Assembly (NCBI RefSeq): GCF_025994315.1
Contig: NZ_BAQE01000005.1
Strand: one strand, 5' to 3'
Origin: Swaminathania salitolerans
GTDB taxonomy: Bacteria; Pseudomonadota; Alphaproteobacteria; Acetobacterales; Acetobacteraceae
DNA: 64,000 bases
The translations under genes were made by a program, and so were the position numbers. Under the pieces are notes generated by a model. It ran no database searches, was not told where the DNA came from, and saw only the letters and a program-made list of their open reading frames with translations. This document shows, one piece after another, positions 8,349 to 16,182 of the stretch (its first letter is position 1; the number at the start of each line of letters is the position of its first letter).

Positions 8349-9329
8349 ATGCAACAGATTCTGAAAACCGGCGTGGCCCTCACACTCCGTCTGAAGGCGC
8401 TTTCCTGGTCGACATTCTCCACAGGCACGCTTGCCGCAGCCGTGCTCTCCATTGGCGCCTTCTGTCCGGGCATCGTGACGCAAGCGACCGCAACTGAAGG
8501 CGGTCAGACAAACTGGGCCTCCGGCGTACAGACAATCTATCCTGCCCTGACACCAGCGCCCGGTCAGACGCTGTGGCAGGATTACTTTGTGGTCAATCCG
8601 AACGGCGCCTATTCGGGCACACGCCGGAAATCTGCCGTGCCGGGCTTCCGGGCAACCGCCATCGCCAATGCCGCCCGGCTGTTTCACAGCTGGCACGGCA
8701 AGCTTCTTGGCGCCACGATCTCGAGCAGCGCCATTCTGGCGGTCAACAGCCTGACACTGCGCGCGGAGGGACGAGGCGGCACGGCTTTCGGCGCCAACTG
8801 GTTCTATCTCGCGCCGCTCTATCTCTCATGGCACACGCCCAAGCTGCATGTTTATCTCGGTGAAGGAGCGTTTCTTCCCATCGGCTCCTTCAGCAAGACC
8901 GATGTCGTCAGTGAATCGACCCATGTCTTCACCTTCTGTCATGAGGCCGCCCTGACCTGGATGCCTACGAAGCGCTTCGATGTCTCAGCCGCGGGCCAAT
9001 TGCAGATAAATGCCAAGAACGGGACCACCGATTACAAATCAGGCAATGTGATCGATATCGATTTCGGCGCGAATTACATGCTCACCCCCGCCCTGCCCCG
9101 GCTTCGCCTCGGACTGAACGGCTTCGTGACGTCGCAATTCACCAATGACGTGCAGAACGGGCGGCGAGTCGGCGATGGCAACCGACTGGCCAAATACGGT
9201 CTTGGCCCACAGCTTATCTGGTTCTTCAAATCACCTTACGCGGTTGCCTTCAAATGGCAGCACGAGATGGGCGTGCAGAACAGCACACGCGGCGACCGGT
9301 ACTGGGTCCAGTTCCAGATACCGCTGTGA
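8349..9329 (+). CDS. outer-membrane transporter, MetA-pathway phenol degradation (SphA) family
   Basis: The protein has 326 residues: a long signal peptide (cleavage probably after ATA, near residue 49) and then alternating beta-strand-like segments up to a C-terminal QFQIPL, as expected for an outer-membrane barrel. Its start (TEGGQTNWASGVQTIYPALTPAPG) and the later YLAPLYLSW and GLNGFVTSQF stretches fit the Phenol_MetA_deg family, whose members occur beside aromatic degradation genes and are thought to admit hydrophobic substrates. A GGGG ribosome site precedes the ATG. It is divergent from the AraC regulator and probably takes up aldoximes, nitriles or similar compounds; the substrate is inferred from context. 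Confidence 0.82.
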   Translation: MQQILKTGVALTLRLKALSWSTFSTGTLAAAVLSIGAFCPGIVTQATATEGGQTNWASGVQTIYPALTPAPGQTLWQDYFVVNPNGAYSGTRRKSAVPGFRATAIANAARLFHSWHGKLLGATISSSAILAVNSLTLRAEGRGGTAFGANWFYLAPLYLSWHTPKLHVYLGEGAFLPIGSFSKTDVVSESTHVFTFCHEAALTWMPTKRFDVSAAGQLQINAKNGTTDYKSGNVIDIDFGANYMLTPALPRLRLGLNGFVTSQFTNDVQNGRRVGDGNRLAKYGLGPQLIWFFKSPYAVAFKWQHEMGVQNSTRGDRYWVQFQIPL

Positions 9330-9386
9330 GCCTGGCACCACTTTGGCACTTTCAGTGAGCGGGATGATTTGAGGACATGGCCGCAA

Positions 9387-9411
9387 TGGAAGCATTGCCT
9401 GGAAGCATTGC
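9387..9411. repeat. 13-nt tandem duplication, intergenic
   Basis: TGGAAGCATTGC occurs at 9387 and again at 9400, a simple duplication in the 228-bp gap between the porin and SDR genes. Nothing else recognisable is in this gap. Confidence 0.6.
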
Positions 9412-9557
9412 TCATGCGGCGGCCACGTCCTCGAAGAGACTCCCCCCTCCACACCCCTTGCCAAGGGAGTGCCAGCTGCCCGACCCCGAGACATGGAGAT
9501 TCGAGAAAAATGCAAATCCGTCTAGGGCGCGCCCGGCAACGGGGTTAAGACGGTCTC

Positions 9558-10388
9558 ATGACGTCTTCATCCCCCTCATCGATGCCCCCTTCCCGCGATG
9601 CATCCCGGAAGATCGTGATCCTGACCGGCGCATCGGGGGGGATCGGCGCCCTGATCGCACAGCGTCTCGTCGCTCAGAATCATATCGTCGTCGCCCTGTG
9701 CCGTACGCCGCCGCCCTTCGAATCTCCCGATCTGAGACATGTTGCCTGCGATCTGGGAGAGACAGGGGCGCTCGCCGAAGCCTGTGCGACGATAGAAGAC
9801 GCCTGTCCTTCGATCTATGCCGTGATCCATTGCGCGGGGACCATCGTCCCCTCTCCCCTCTCCGCCTCATGCGACAGGGCAATTTCCCGACAGATCGCGG
9901 TCAATCTCGAAGCCCCGATGCTGCTGACCCGCCGGATGCTGCCGCTCATGAGGAACCGGCGTGACGGAGCACGGCTCGTCTTCGTCAATTCGATGGCAGC
10001 CGCCATGCCTCTCGCGGGGAGCAGCGTCTATGCCGCGACCAAGGCAGGGCTGCGCAGTTTCGCCCTTTCTCTCGCCCAGGAACTCCAGAGCGAGAACATC
10101 GCGGTCTGCTCCGTATTTCCGGGCGCCGTCCAGACCGGCATGTTACAGCGTGAGATGGAGGAAGGCGGCTCCATGCTCAATTTCGTCAGCACGCCGCTTG
10201 CGCCGGAATGCGTGGCCGACGCCGTGATCCGCCTGCTGGCACGGCCGCGTGCGGAGCGTTTCCTGCCCGCGATCGACGGTGTGTTCGGGCGGCTCTGCAT
10301 GTTGTCGCCCCGTCTTCTGCATTACACGCTGCCGCTTCTGACCTTTCTGGGGCGCAGGGGCTATCGCAGGGCGACACGCCGCCTCTAG
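9558..10388 (+). CDS. SDR-family oxidoreductase
   Basis: This 276-residue short-chain dehydrogenase/reductase has the dinucleotide-binding TGASGGIG motif at about residues 24-31, an HCAGT segment matching the NNAG region, and the catalytic Ser-Tyr-Lys set in FVNSMAA and VYAATKAG. The tail (YTLPLLTFLGRRGYRR) is hydrophobic then basic and may touch the membrane. It lies 142 nt upstream of bioF on the same strand. SDRs are sometimes found near biotin genes, but I see no overlap or motif tying it to pimeloyl synthesis. Substrate is unknown. Confidence 0.85.
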   Translation: MTSSSPSSMPPSRDASRKIVILTGASGGIGALIAQRLVAQNHIVVALCRTPPPFESPDLRHVACDLGETGALAEACATIEDACPSIYAVIHCAGTIVPSPLSASCDRAISRQIAVNLEAPMLLTRRMLPLMRNRRDGARLVFVNSMAAAMPLAGSSVYAATKAGLRSFALSLAQELQSENIAVCSVFPGAVQTGMLQREMEEGGSMLNFVSTPLAPECVADAVIRLLARPRAERFLPAIDGVFGRLCMLSPRLLHYTLPLLTFLGRRGYRRATRRL

Positions 10389-10420
10389 ACCCCCGACGAA
10401 CCGGAAATCCTGTCCGGACC

Positions 10421-10493
10421 ACAGGGGCCGGTAACAGGGGCCGGTACAGGAGGGGGCCGAACCACAGGGACCGGGACACGAGGGAACCGGGAT
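10421..10493. repeat. degenerate G-rich tandem repeat before bioF
   Basis: The unit ACAGGGGCCGGT occurs at 10421 and 10434 (13-nt period) and decays into related copies up to about 10493. It fills most of the 142-bp gap before bioF and may affect expression. Confidence 0.55.
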
Positions 10494-10530
10494 CATTGAC
10501 AAGCCCCGCGCCCGGCGGCAGGGACAGCTC

Positions 10531-11727
10531 ATGACGCGTTTCGACCCATTCTTCCAGGATTCACTCGACCGTCTGGCCGCGAAATCCCTGCGTCGCACCC
10601 TGCGTCCCGTTCGCCGCGCATCGGGCGTCGTCCGTCGCAACGGGCAGGACATGCTCGATTTCTCGTCGAACGACTATCTGGGTCTCTCCGGTCATCCCCT
10701 GTTGCGGGAGCGTGCCGCAGACTGGGCCATGTCCTATGGTGCGGGCGCCTGCGCTTCCCGGCTCGTCTCCGGCACGCTCGATCTGCACGAGCAGGTCGAG
10801 GCCCGTCTCGCCGCCTTCAAGGGCACCGAGGCCGCGCTCGTCTTCGCCTCGGGCTGGCAGGCAAATGCCGCGGTCCTGCCTGCCCTGTTCCGCATGGCGA
10901 AAGATCATGACGGTGCGACACCTCTCGTCTTCACCGACCGGCTCAACCATGCGAGCATGCATCACGGCTGTGCCGCTGCCGGTGTCACGCAGATCCGCTT
11001 CCGACACAACGATCTGGACCATCTCGACTCCCTGCTCCTCCGTCATGCGGAGAATCCCGGCATGCGCTTCATCGTGACGGAGAGCGTCTTCTCCATGGAT
11101 GGCGACCGCGCCGACATCGCGGCACTCGATGCGCTCGCCCGGCGTCACGGGGCTTTTCTCTATCTCGACGAGGCGCATGCAACCGGCGTTCTGGGACCGC
11201 AGGGGCGCGGTCTGTCGCACGGTCACGCGGTCGATTGCGTGATGGGAACCTTCAGCAAGGGGCTGGGGAGCATGGGAGCCTATATCGCGGGCTCGCGCGC
11301 GTTGTGCGACTGGATCGTGACTGCCTGCTCGGGCTTCATCTACAGCACCGCGCCGTCTCCGCCGATGCTCGGCGCCATCGATGCCGCGCTCGAGCTCGTG
11401 CCCGGCATGGCCGCAGAGCGGCAATATCTCCTGCAGAGCGCCGCAACCCTGCGCAGCGCCCTGACCGCCGCGGGGCTGGATGTCGGTCCGTCTTCCACCC
11501 AGATCGTGCCCGTCATACTCGGCGATACGGAAGCGACGCTCGAGGCCGCACAAGAACTCGAGCGTGACGGAATCCTGACCGTGGCGATCCGGCCCCCGAC
11601 CGTCCCGTCGGGCACGGCACGGCTGCGTCTGGCCCTGAGCGCCGCACACGGGCAGGAGGCGCTCGCGCGTCTGACCGCGAGCCTCGCTTCTGGCCGGGCC
11701 GCCGATCCCGCCGGGCCGGGCCTGTGA
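10531..11727 (+). CDS. bioF: 8-amino-7-oxononanoate synthase
   Basis: BioF condenses pimeloyl-ACP (or CoA) with L-alanine to form 8-amino-7-oxononanoate, the first ring-forming step of biotin synthesis; it uses PLP. The 398-residue length is normal. Typical elements are LDFSSNDYLGLSGH near residue 50, the GSRLVSG-like stretch ASRLVSGT, LDEAHATGVLG around 215, and the PLP-lysine motif GTFSKGLGSMG near 240. Its stop overlaps the following GTG by four bases (GTGA), so the next gene is coupled to it. Confidence 0.95.
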   Translation: MTRFDPFFQDSLDRLAAKSLRRTLRPVRRASGVVRRNGQDMLDFSSNDYLGLSGHPLLRERAADWAMSYGAGACASRLVSGTLDLHEQVEARLAAFKGTEAALVFASGWQANAAVLPALFRMAKDHDGATPLVFTDRLNHASMHHGCAAAGVTQIRFRHNDLDHLDSLLLRHAENPGMRFIVTESVFSMDGDRADIAALDALARRHGAFLYLDEAHATGVLGPQGRGLSHGHAVDCVMGTFSKGLGSMGAYIAGSRALCDWIVTACSGFIYSTAPSPPMLGAIDAALELVPGMAAERQYLLQSAATLRSALTAAGLDVGPSSTQIVPVILGDTEATLEAAQELERDGILTVAIRPPTVPSGTARLRLALSAAHGQEALARLTASLASGRAADPAGPGL

Positions 11728-12404
11728 AAACCGTTTTCCTGCACGGGTGGAGCTACGATAGCGGGGTCTGGGCATCCGTGCGCGAAGCACTTCCCGACCC
11801 GGACGGCGCCGTGTTTCTCGATCTCGGTCACACGGATCTCGCTCACACAGATCCCAGTCAGACGAATCCCAGTCACATGGACGCGCCATGTCCCGACCGG
11901 ATTCCGGATGAGCCTTTTCTCGCGGTCGGCCATTCCGCCGGCGCGTTGTGGTTCCTCAACCGCGCAGCCCCGCAATGCCGGGGAGTGGTCGCGATCAACG
12001 GCTTTTCCCGCTTCTGCAAAGCGCCCGATTTCGAGAACGGAATCGAACCCCGGCTCGTCGAACGGATGATCCGTCAGCTCGACAGCGATCCGGCGGCAAC
12101 GGTGAGGCGTTTCAGGAAAAGCATCATGTGCCCTCTCTTCCCCCTTCCCGAACCCGCTCCGGATGCGCTGCGCGCCGGATTGCAGGGGCTTCTGGAGCAT
12201 GACGGACGTCCGGCGGCCCGCTCACTGGGCAGACGCCTCGTCTCCGTCGAGGGAGAGGAGGATCCCCTCCTCTGCGCAGCGATGCGCGACGAGGCGTTCC
12301 CCGAGGCAGACCGCAGGATCCTGCCGGGAGGGCATCTCCTGCCCCTGACCGATCCGGAATCCTGCGCCAGAATCATCCGCGATACGCTGGATCGCGTGTC
12401 ATGA
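11724..12404 (+). CDS. alpha/beta hydrolase, probable pimeloyl-ACP methyl ester esterase (BioH-like)
   Basis: The product has 226 residues and starts with GTG within the bioF stop. It shows an alpha/beta hydrolase layout: FLHGWSYDSGVW (oxyanion region), nucleophile elbow GHSAG near residue 73, an Asp in GEEDPL and the final His in GGHLLPLT. Its place between bioF and bioC suggests it releases pimeloyl-ACP from its methyl ester, the BioH role; BioG or BioV-type enzymes are alternatives and overall similarity to E. coli BioH cannot be judged here. A four-unit five-residue repeat interrupts the region before the nucleophile. It overlaps the next gene by ATGA. Confidence 0.8.
   Translation: MKTVFLHGWSYDSGVWASVREALPDPDGAVFLDLGHTDLAHTDPSQTNPSHMDAPCPDRIPDEPFLAVGHSAGALWFLNRAAPQCRGVVAINGFSRFCKAPDFENGIEPRLVERMIRQLDSDPAATVRRFRKSIMCPLFPLPEPAPDALRAGLQGLLEHDGRPAARSLGRRLVSVEGEEDPLLCAAMRDEAFPEADRRILPGGHLLPLTDPESCARIIRDTLDRVS
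11826..11885 (+). repeat. 15-nt tandem repeat within the hydrolase gene, four units
   Basis: Four consecutive 15-nt units (first GGTCACACGGATCTC, second GCTCACACAGATCCC) encode GHTDL, AHTDP, SQTNP and SHMDA. The insert sits between the first strands and the nucleophile elbow and keeps frame. Confidence 0.75.
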
Positions 12405-13834
12405 CCGGGGGCGAAACGGGCCGCAGAACCGGAAAGCGCGGGACGCGCGGGCGTACGATCGGACACCGGATCGGGTCCGCCTTCGATCGGGCATCGCATT
12501 ACGACGAAGCCGCCCGCATGCAGCAGATCGCGGCCCGTCGTCTGGACCTCGTTCTGGCCGGACGCTTCTCCCGGGACGACGCACCGAGGCGCATTCTGGA
12601 GCTCGGTTGCGGCACCGGCCTGCTGACCGCCTGTCTGAGAGACAGATATCCCGAGGCGCGGATCGTGGCGATCGATCTGTCTCCGCGCATGATCGCCCGG
12701 GCCCGGGCGCGCGTTCCGGATGCGATCTTCCATGTCATGGATGCGGAGCGGCCGACCCTCGACGAGTCCTTCGATCTCATCTGCTCGAATTTCTGCATCC
12801 AGTGGTTCTCGAACCGCAAGGCGGCCTTCGCCCGGCTGGCGCATTGCCTCGTGCCTGACGGACGCATGGAGATCACCACCCTCGCCCGGGGCAGCTTTGC
12901 CGAATGGCGTGCCGCCTGCGCCGAGACGGACCTGCCCTGCGCCATTCCCGACTATCCCGGACCGGACAGACTGCAACAGGACTGGCCGGTCTCCCTCGCC
13001 GGGCAGTGGCAGTGCGAAACCCTGCACGATCCGGTGGGTTCGGGCCGCGATTTCCTGCGCGGCCTCAAGACGATCGGTGCGACGGCACGCACCGCGGACA
13101 TCCGCCCCGCAACGCCCGCCGCCCTCCGGCGGGCGATCGAAACCTTCGACAGGAACGCGAACAGCATGACCTATGAGATCGCCTTCGGCGCGGCGCAAAA
13201 ATCACGCGGGCTCTTCGTGGCCGGTACCGATACGGGGATCGGCAAGACCCTGGTTTCGGCCATCGTTGTCCGGGCGCTCGATGCCCACTACTGGAAGCCT
13301 TTCCAGACCGGGCTTGCCGATGAAACCGGCGATACCGACACGGTGAGGACCCTTGCCGCGCTGGATGACACGCGCATCGTCGCACCGGCCTATGCGCTCC
13401 GGGCGCCGCTCTCTCCCGATGCCGCGGCACGGCGCGAGGGCAGGCAGATCGATATTGCCACCGTAACCCTGCCGGAATGCAATGCGCCGCTCGTGGTCGA
13501 GGGCGCGGGCGGACTCATGGTGCCGCTAGCAGGCGATCTTCTCCTGATCGACTGGCTGCGCACGCTTGGGCTGCCGGTGCTGCTGGTCGCGCGGAGCGGG
13601 CTGGGGACGCTCAATCACACCCTGCTCAGCCTCGAAGCCCTTGCCAGCCGCAACATACGGGTTGCGGGACTGGTGCTGAACGGGCCGCCCAATCCGGATA
13701 ACCGCGAGACCCTGACACGCCTGTCAGGCATTCCGGTCCTGGCCGAGATTCCCGAAGTCCCGACACCCGACCCGGCCTGGGTGGCCGCTCAGGCGCGCCA
13801 GCTCGCCCATACCCTGACCGGTCTCGGCTTCTGA
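12401..13834 (+). CDS. bioC-bioD: BioC-BioD fusion: malonyl-ACP O-methyltransferase / dethiobiotin synthase
   Basis: This is a two-enzyme fusion of 477 residues. Residues 1 to about 255 are a SAM methyltransferase of BioC type (ILELGCGTGLLT near residue 66, AIDLSPRMI, NFCIQWF), which methylates malonyl-ACP to start pimelate assembly. Residues from about 265 are dethiobiotin synthetase: P-loop GTDTGIGKT, YWKPFQTG with the substrate Lys, and VEGAGGLMVPL. BioD closes the ureido ring with ATP and CO2. The two reactions lie at the beginning and near the end of the pathway. The ATG overlaps the stop of the hydrolase gene. bioA and bioB are not in the window. Confidence 0.92.
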   Translation: MTGGETGRRTGKRGTRGRTIGHRIGSAFDRASHYDEAARMQQIAARRLDLVLAGRFSRDDAPRRILELGCGTGLLTACLRDRYPEARIVAIDLSPRMIARARARVPDAIFHVMDAERPTLDESFDLICSNFCIQWFSNRKAAFARLAHCLVPDGRMEITTLARGSFAEWRAACAETDLPCAIPDYPGPDRLQQDWPVSLAGQWQCETLHDPVGSGRDFLRGLKTIGATARTADIRPATPAALRRAIETFDRNANSMTYEIAFGAAQKSRGLFVAGTDTGIGKTLVSAIVVRALDAHYWKPFQTGLADETGDTDTVRTLAALDDTRIVAPAYALRAPLSPDAAARREGRQIDIATVTLPECNAPLVVEGAGGLMVPLAGDLLLIDWLRTLGLPVLLVARSGLGTLNHTLLSLEALASRNIRVAGLVLNGPPNPDNRETLTRLSGIPVLAEIPEVPTPDPAWVAAQARQLAHTLTGLGF

Positions 13835-13838
13835 CCGC

Positions 13839-14270
13839 TCATTTCTCCCCGGGCTGCGCGCCTGCGCGTTCTGCCGGCGTGGTGCAGGGGAGGGCCTCGA
13901 ACTGCCAGCCGCAGACACGCCCGCGACGACCGCTGGAATCGGGCGGCCCCTCATAGCCTTCGACGATATTGGCGCTCTGCGTATAACCGAGATGGGCGGC
14001 AAGCTCCGCTGTCTGCTGAGAACGCATTCCGGACCGACACAGGAACAGGAGCGGGATATCCCGTTGCGGGACCTCGGCCCGGAGGCGATCGGCGAAACCC
14101 TGCGCATCGTAGGGATCCCAGCTCAGGGCCATGACGACGCGACCCAGTGTCGAAAGATCGGGCAGACCGACGGCCTGCCATTCTCCTTCCGTCCGGACAT
14201 CGATCAGGATGGCGCGCGGGTCGGAGGCGAGACGCGTCCAGGCATCGCGCGCCGAAATACATTCCACCAT
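13839..14270 (-). CDS. rhodanese-like sulfurtransferase domain protein
   Basis: This single-domain rhodanese has 143 residues. The active-site loop is FLCRSGMRSQ at about 81-90, with the persulfide Cys and a conserved Arg; LIDVRTEGEW near residue 22 is the usual N-terminal motif. The ATG at 14270 has a perfect AAAGGAGG 7 nt upstream, so an upstream in-frame ATG at 14294 is rejected. It converges on bioC-bioD with 4 bp between stop codons and is divergent from cysteine synthase, which may hint at a sulfur role. Its physiological acceptor is unknown. Confidence 0.9.
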   Translation of the reverse strand: MVECISARDAWTRLASDPRAILIDVRTEGEWQAVGLPDLSTLGRVVMALSWDPYDAQGFADRLRAEVPQRDIPLLFLCRSGMRSQQTAELAAHLGYTQSANIVEGYEGPPDSSGRRGRVCGWQFEALPCTTPAERAGAQPGEK

Positions 14271-14336
14271 CGTTTTTCCTCCTTTATCCTGCATCGAAGG
14301 ACGTTAAACTCGCAAAACCCGGACGTATAGGATGGA

Positions 14337-15386
14337 ATGCAGATGACCGACCAGAACACGCAAGCCTCATCGCCGACCGGCTGGCAAACCCCTTCCGAAG
14401 GCATGATCGGCGCGATCGGAGGCACGCCGCTGATCCGTCTGCGCGAAGCGTCGGACGCAACCGGATGCGCGATCTACGGCAAGGCCGAGTTCATGAATCC
14501 GGGCGGTTCGGTCAAGGACCGCGCGGCGCTTGCGATCATTCTCGATGCGGAGCGGCGCGGCACCCTGCGCCCCGGAGGGACGATCGTCGAGGGCACGGCG
14601 GGCAATACGGGAATCGGCCTCACCCTCGTCGCCAAGGCACGCGGCTATCGCACGATCATCGTCATGCCCGAGACGCAGAGCCGGGAAAAGATCGATTTCC
14701 TGCGCATGATCGGCGCGGATCTGCGCCTCGTCCCGGCCAAACCCTTTCGCGATCCGGGCAATTATGTCCATGTCTCGCGCCGTCTGGCGGAAGAGACCGA
14801 AAATGCCGTCTGGGCAAACCAGTTCGACAACACGGCCAATCGCGAAGGGCATCGCACCACGACGGCACGGGAGATCTGGAGCCAGCTCGACGGGCGGGTT
14901 GATGCCTTCACCTGTGCCTGCGGTACGGGCGGCACCCTGGCAGGGGTTGCGATGGGGCTCGGGGAATGCGCCGCGCGCGACGGACGCGCACGCCCCGAGA
15001 TCGTGCTTGCCGATCCGGAGGGATCGGGTCTGTATGGCTGGGTGAAAGCCAATGATCTGAGCGTGTCCGGCAGTTCGATCACGGAAGGGATCGGCCAGTC
15101 GCGCGTGACCGGCAATCTCGAGGGGATCGCCATCGACGATGCCGAGCGCATTCCGGATGCCGAGGCCCTCGAACAGATCTTCGCCCTGCAGGATCGCGAG
15201 GGTATCTCGCTCGGCGGATCGGCGGGGATCAACGTCGCCGCAGCGATTCGCATCGCCAAACGGCTCGGGCCGGGGCACCGGATTGTAACGATCCTCTGCG
15301 ATGGCGGGGCACGATATCAGTCGAAGCTCTTCAATCCGGCCTTTCTGCAAGGAAAGGGCCTGCCGACACCTCCCTGGCTGGATTGA
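14337..15386 (+). CDS. cysK: cysteine synthase (O-acetylserine sulfhydrylase)
   Basis: The product forms L-cysteine from O-acetylserine and sulfide with PLP. It has 349 residues, a little longer than classical CysK, with an N-terminal extension of about 20 residues. The PLP lysine is in NPGGSVKDRAA near residue 60; EGTAGNTGIGL binds substrate; CGTGGTLAGV holds phosphate; and GGSAGINV lies towards the end. The related activity of cystathionine beta-synthase is less likely because no CBS regulatory domain is present. It starts 66 bp from the divergent rhodanese gene. Confidence 0.92.
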   Translation: MQMTDQNTQASSPTGWQTPSEGMIGAIGGTPLIRLREASDATGCAIYGKAEFMNPGGSVKDRAALAIILDAERRGTLRPGGTIVEGTAGNTGIGLTLVAKARGYRTIIVMPETQSREKIDFLRMIGADLRLVPAKPFRDPGNYVHVSRRLAEETENAVWANQFDNTANREGHRTTTAREIWSQLDGRVDAFTCACGTGGTLAGVAMGLGECAARDGRARPEIVLADPEGSGLYGWVKANDLSVSGSSITEGIGQSRVTGNLEGIAIDDAERIPDAEALEQIFALQDREGISLGGSAGINVAAAIRIAKRLGPGHRIVTILCDGGARYQSKLFNPAFLQGKGLPTPPWLD

Positions 15387-15462
15387 GACGCTGCATCGCA
15401 ACTTGCAACGGAGTGAAACATCCTCTTGAAGCGCGAAGAAGATCCGGACCATTGTTACATTC

Positions 15463-16182
15463 ATGGAAACGACCCCGCATCTTCTCATCGTTGACGATGA
15501 TCGAGAAATCCGCGAGCTGCTCAGCCGCTTTCTCGAACGCAACCATTTCCGCGTGACCTCGGCACGCGACGGGCGCGAAGCCCGTCGCGCCTGGTCGGCG
15601 GGGCATTATCAGCTGGTCGTGCTCGATCTGATGCTGCCGGGAGAAAGCGGTCTCGATATCGCGCGCTGGCTGCGCAGCCAGGACAATGTCCCCATCATCA
15701 TGCTGACCGCGATGAGCGACGAGACGGACCGGATCATCGGTCTCGAATTCGGTGCGGATGACTATGTGGCCAAGCCCTTCAATCCGCGCGAGCTGCTGGC
15801 GCGCATCCGCGCCGTTCTCCGTCGCACCGCGGACAGCACCGAAAAGAAGTTCGCCTCCGATACGCGCATGATCCGTTTTTCAGGCTGGTTGCTCGAACCC
15901 GCCCGGCGCCGTCTGACCAATCCCGACGGGACCGAAGTGTCCCTGACGGGCGGGGAATACGACATGCTGCTCGCCTTTCTGGAGCGCGCGAACCGCGTGC
16001 TTACGCGCGACATGCTGCTCGAGCTGCTCCGGGGGCGTCAGGCAGGTCCCTTCGATCGTGCCATCGACGTGGCGGTCAGCCGTCTGAGACGCAAGCTCGA
16101 GGACGACGGACGCAATGCCCAGATGATCAAGACCGTCCGCGGCGGAGGCTATGTGCTCGCCGCCGATGTCGAACGTCTCTGA
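15463..16182 (+). CDS. OmpR-family response regulator
   Basis: A receiver domain (residues about 6-118) carries the acidic pocket at Asp11-Asp13, the phospho-acceptor Asp55 in VLDLMLPG, and Lys in VAKPF. A winged-helix DNA-binding domain follows (about 140-236: EVSLTGGEYDMLLAF to KTVRGGGYVLA). At 239 residues it is a standard OmpR/PhoB-type regulator. The sensor kinase gene overlaps its 3' end. No target can be named from the sequence. Confidence 0.95.
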   Translation: METTPHLLIVDDDREIRELLSRFLERNHFRVTSARDGREARRAWSAGHYQLVVLDLMLPGESGLDIARWLRSQDNVPIIMLTAMSDETDRIIGLEFGADDYVAKPFNPRELLARIRAVLRRTADSTEKKFASDTRMIRFSGWLLEPARRRLTNPDGTEVSLTGGEYDMLLAFLERANRVLTRDMLLELLRGRQAGPFDRAIDVAVSRLRRKLEDDGRNAQMIKTVRGGGYVLAADVERL

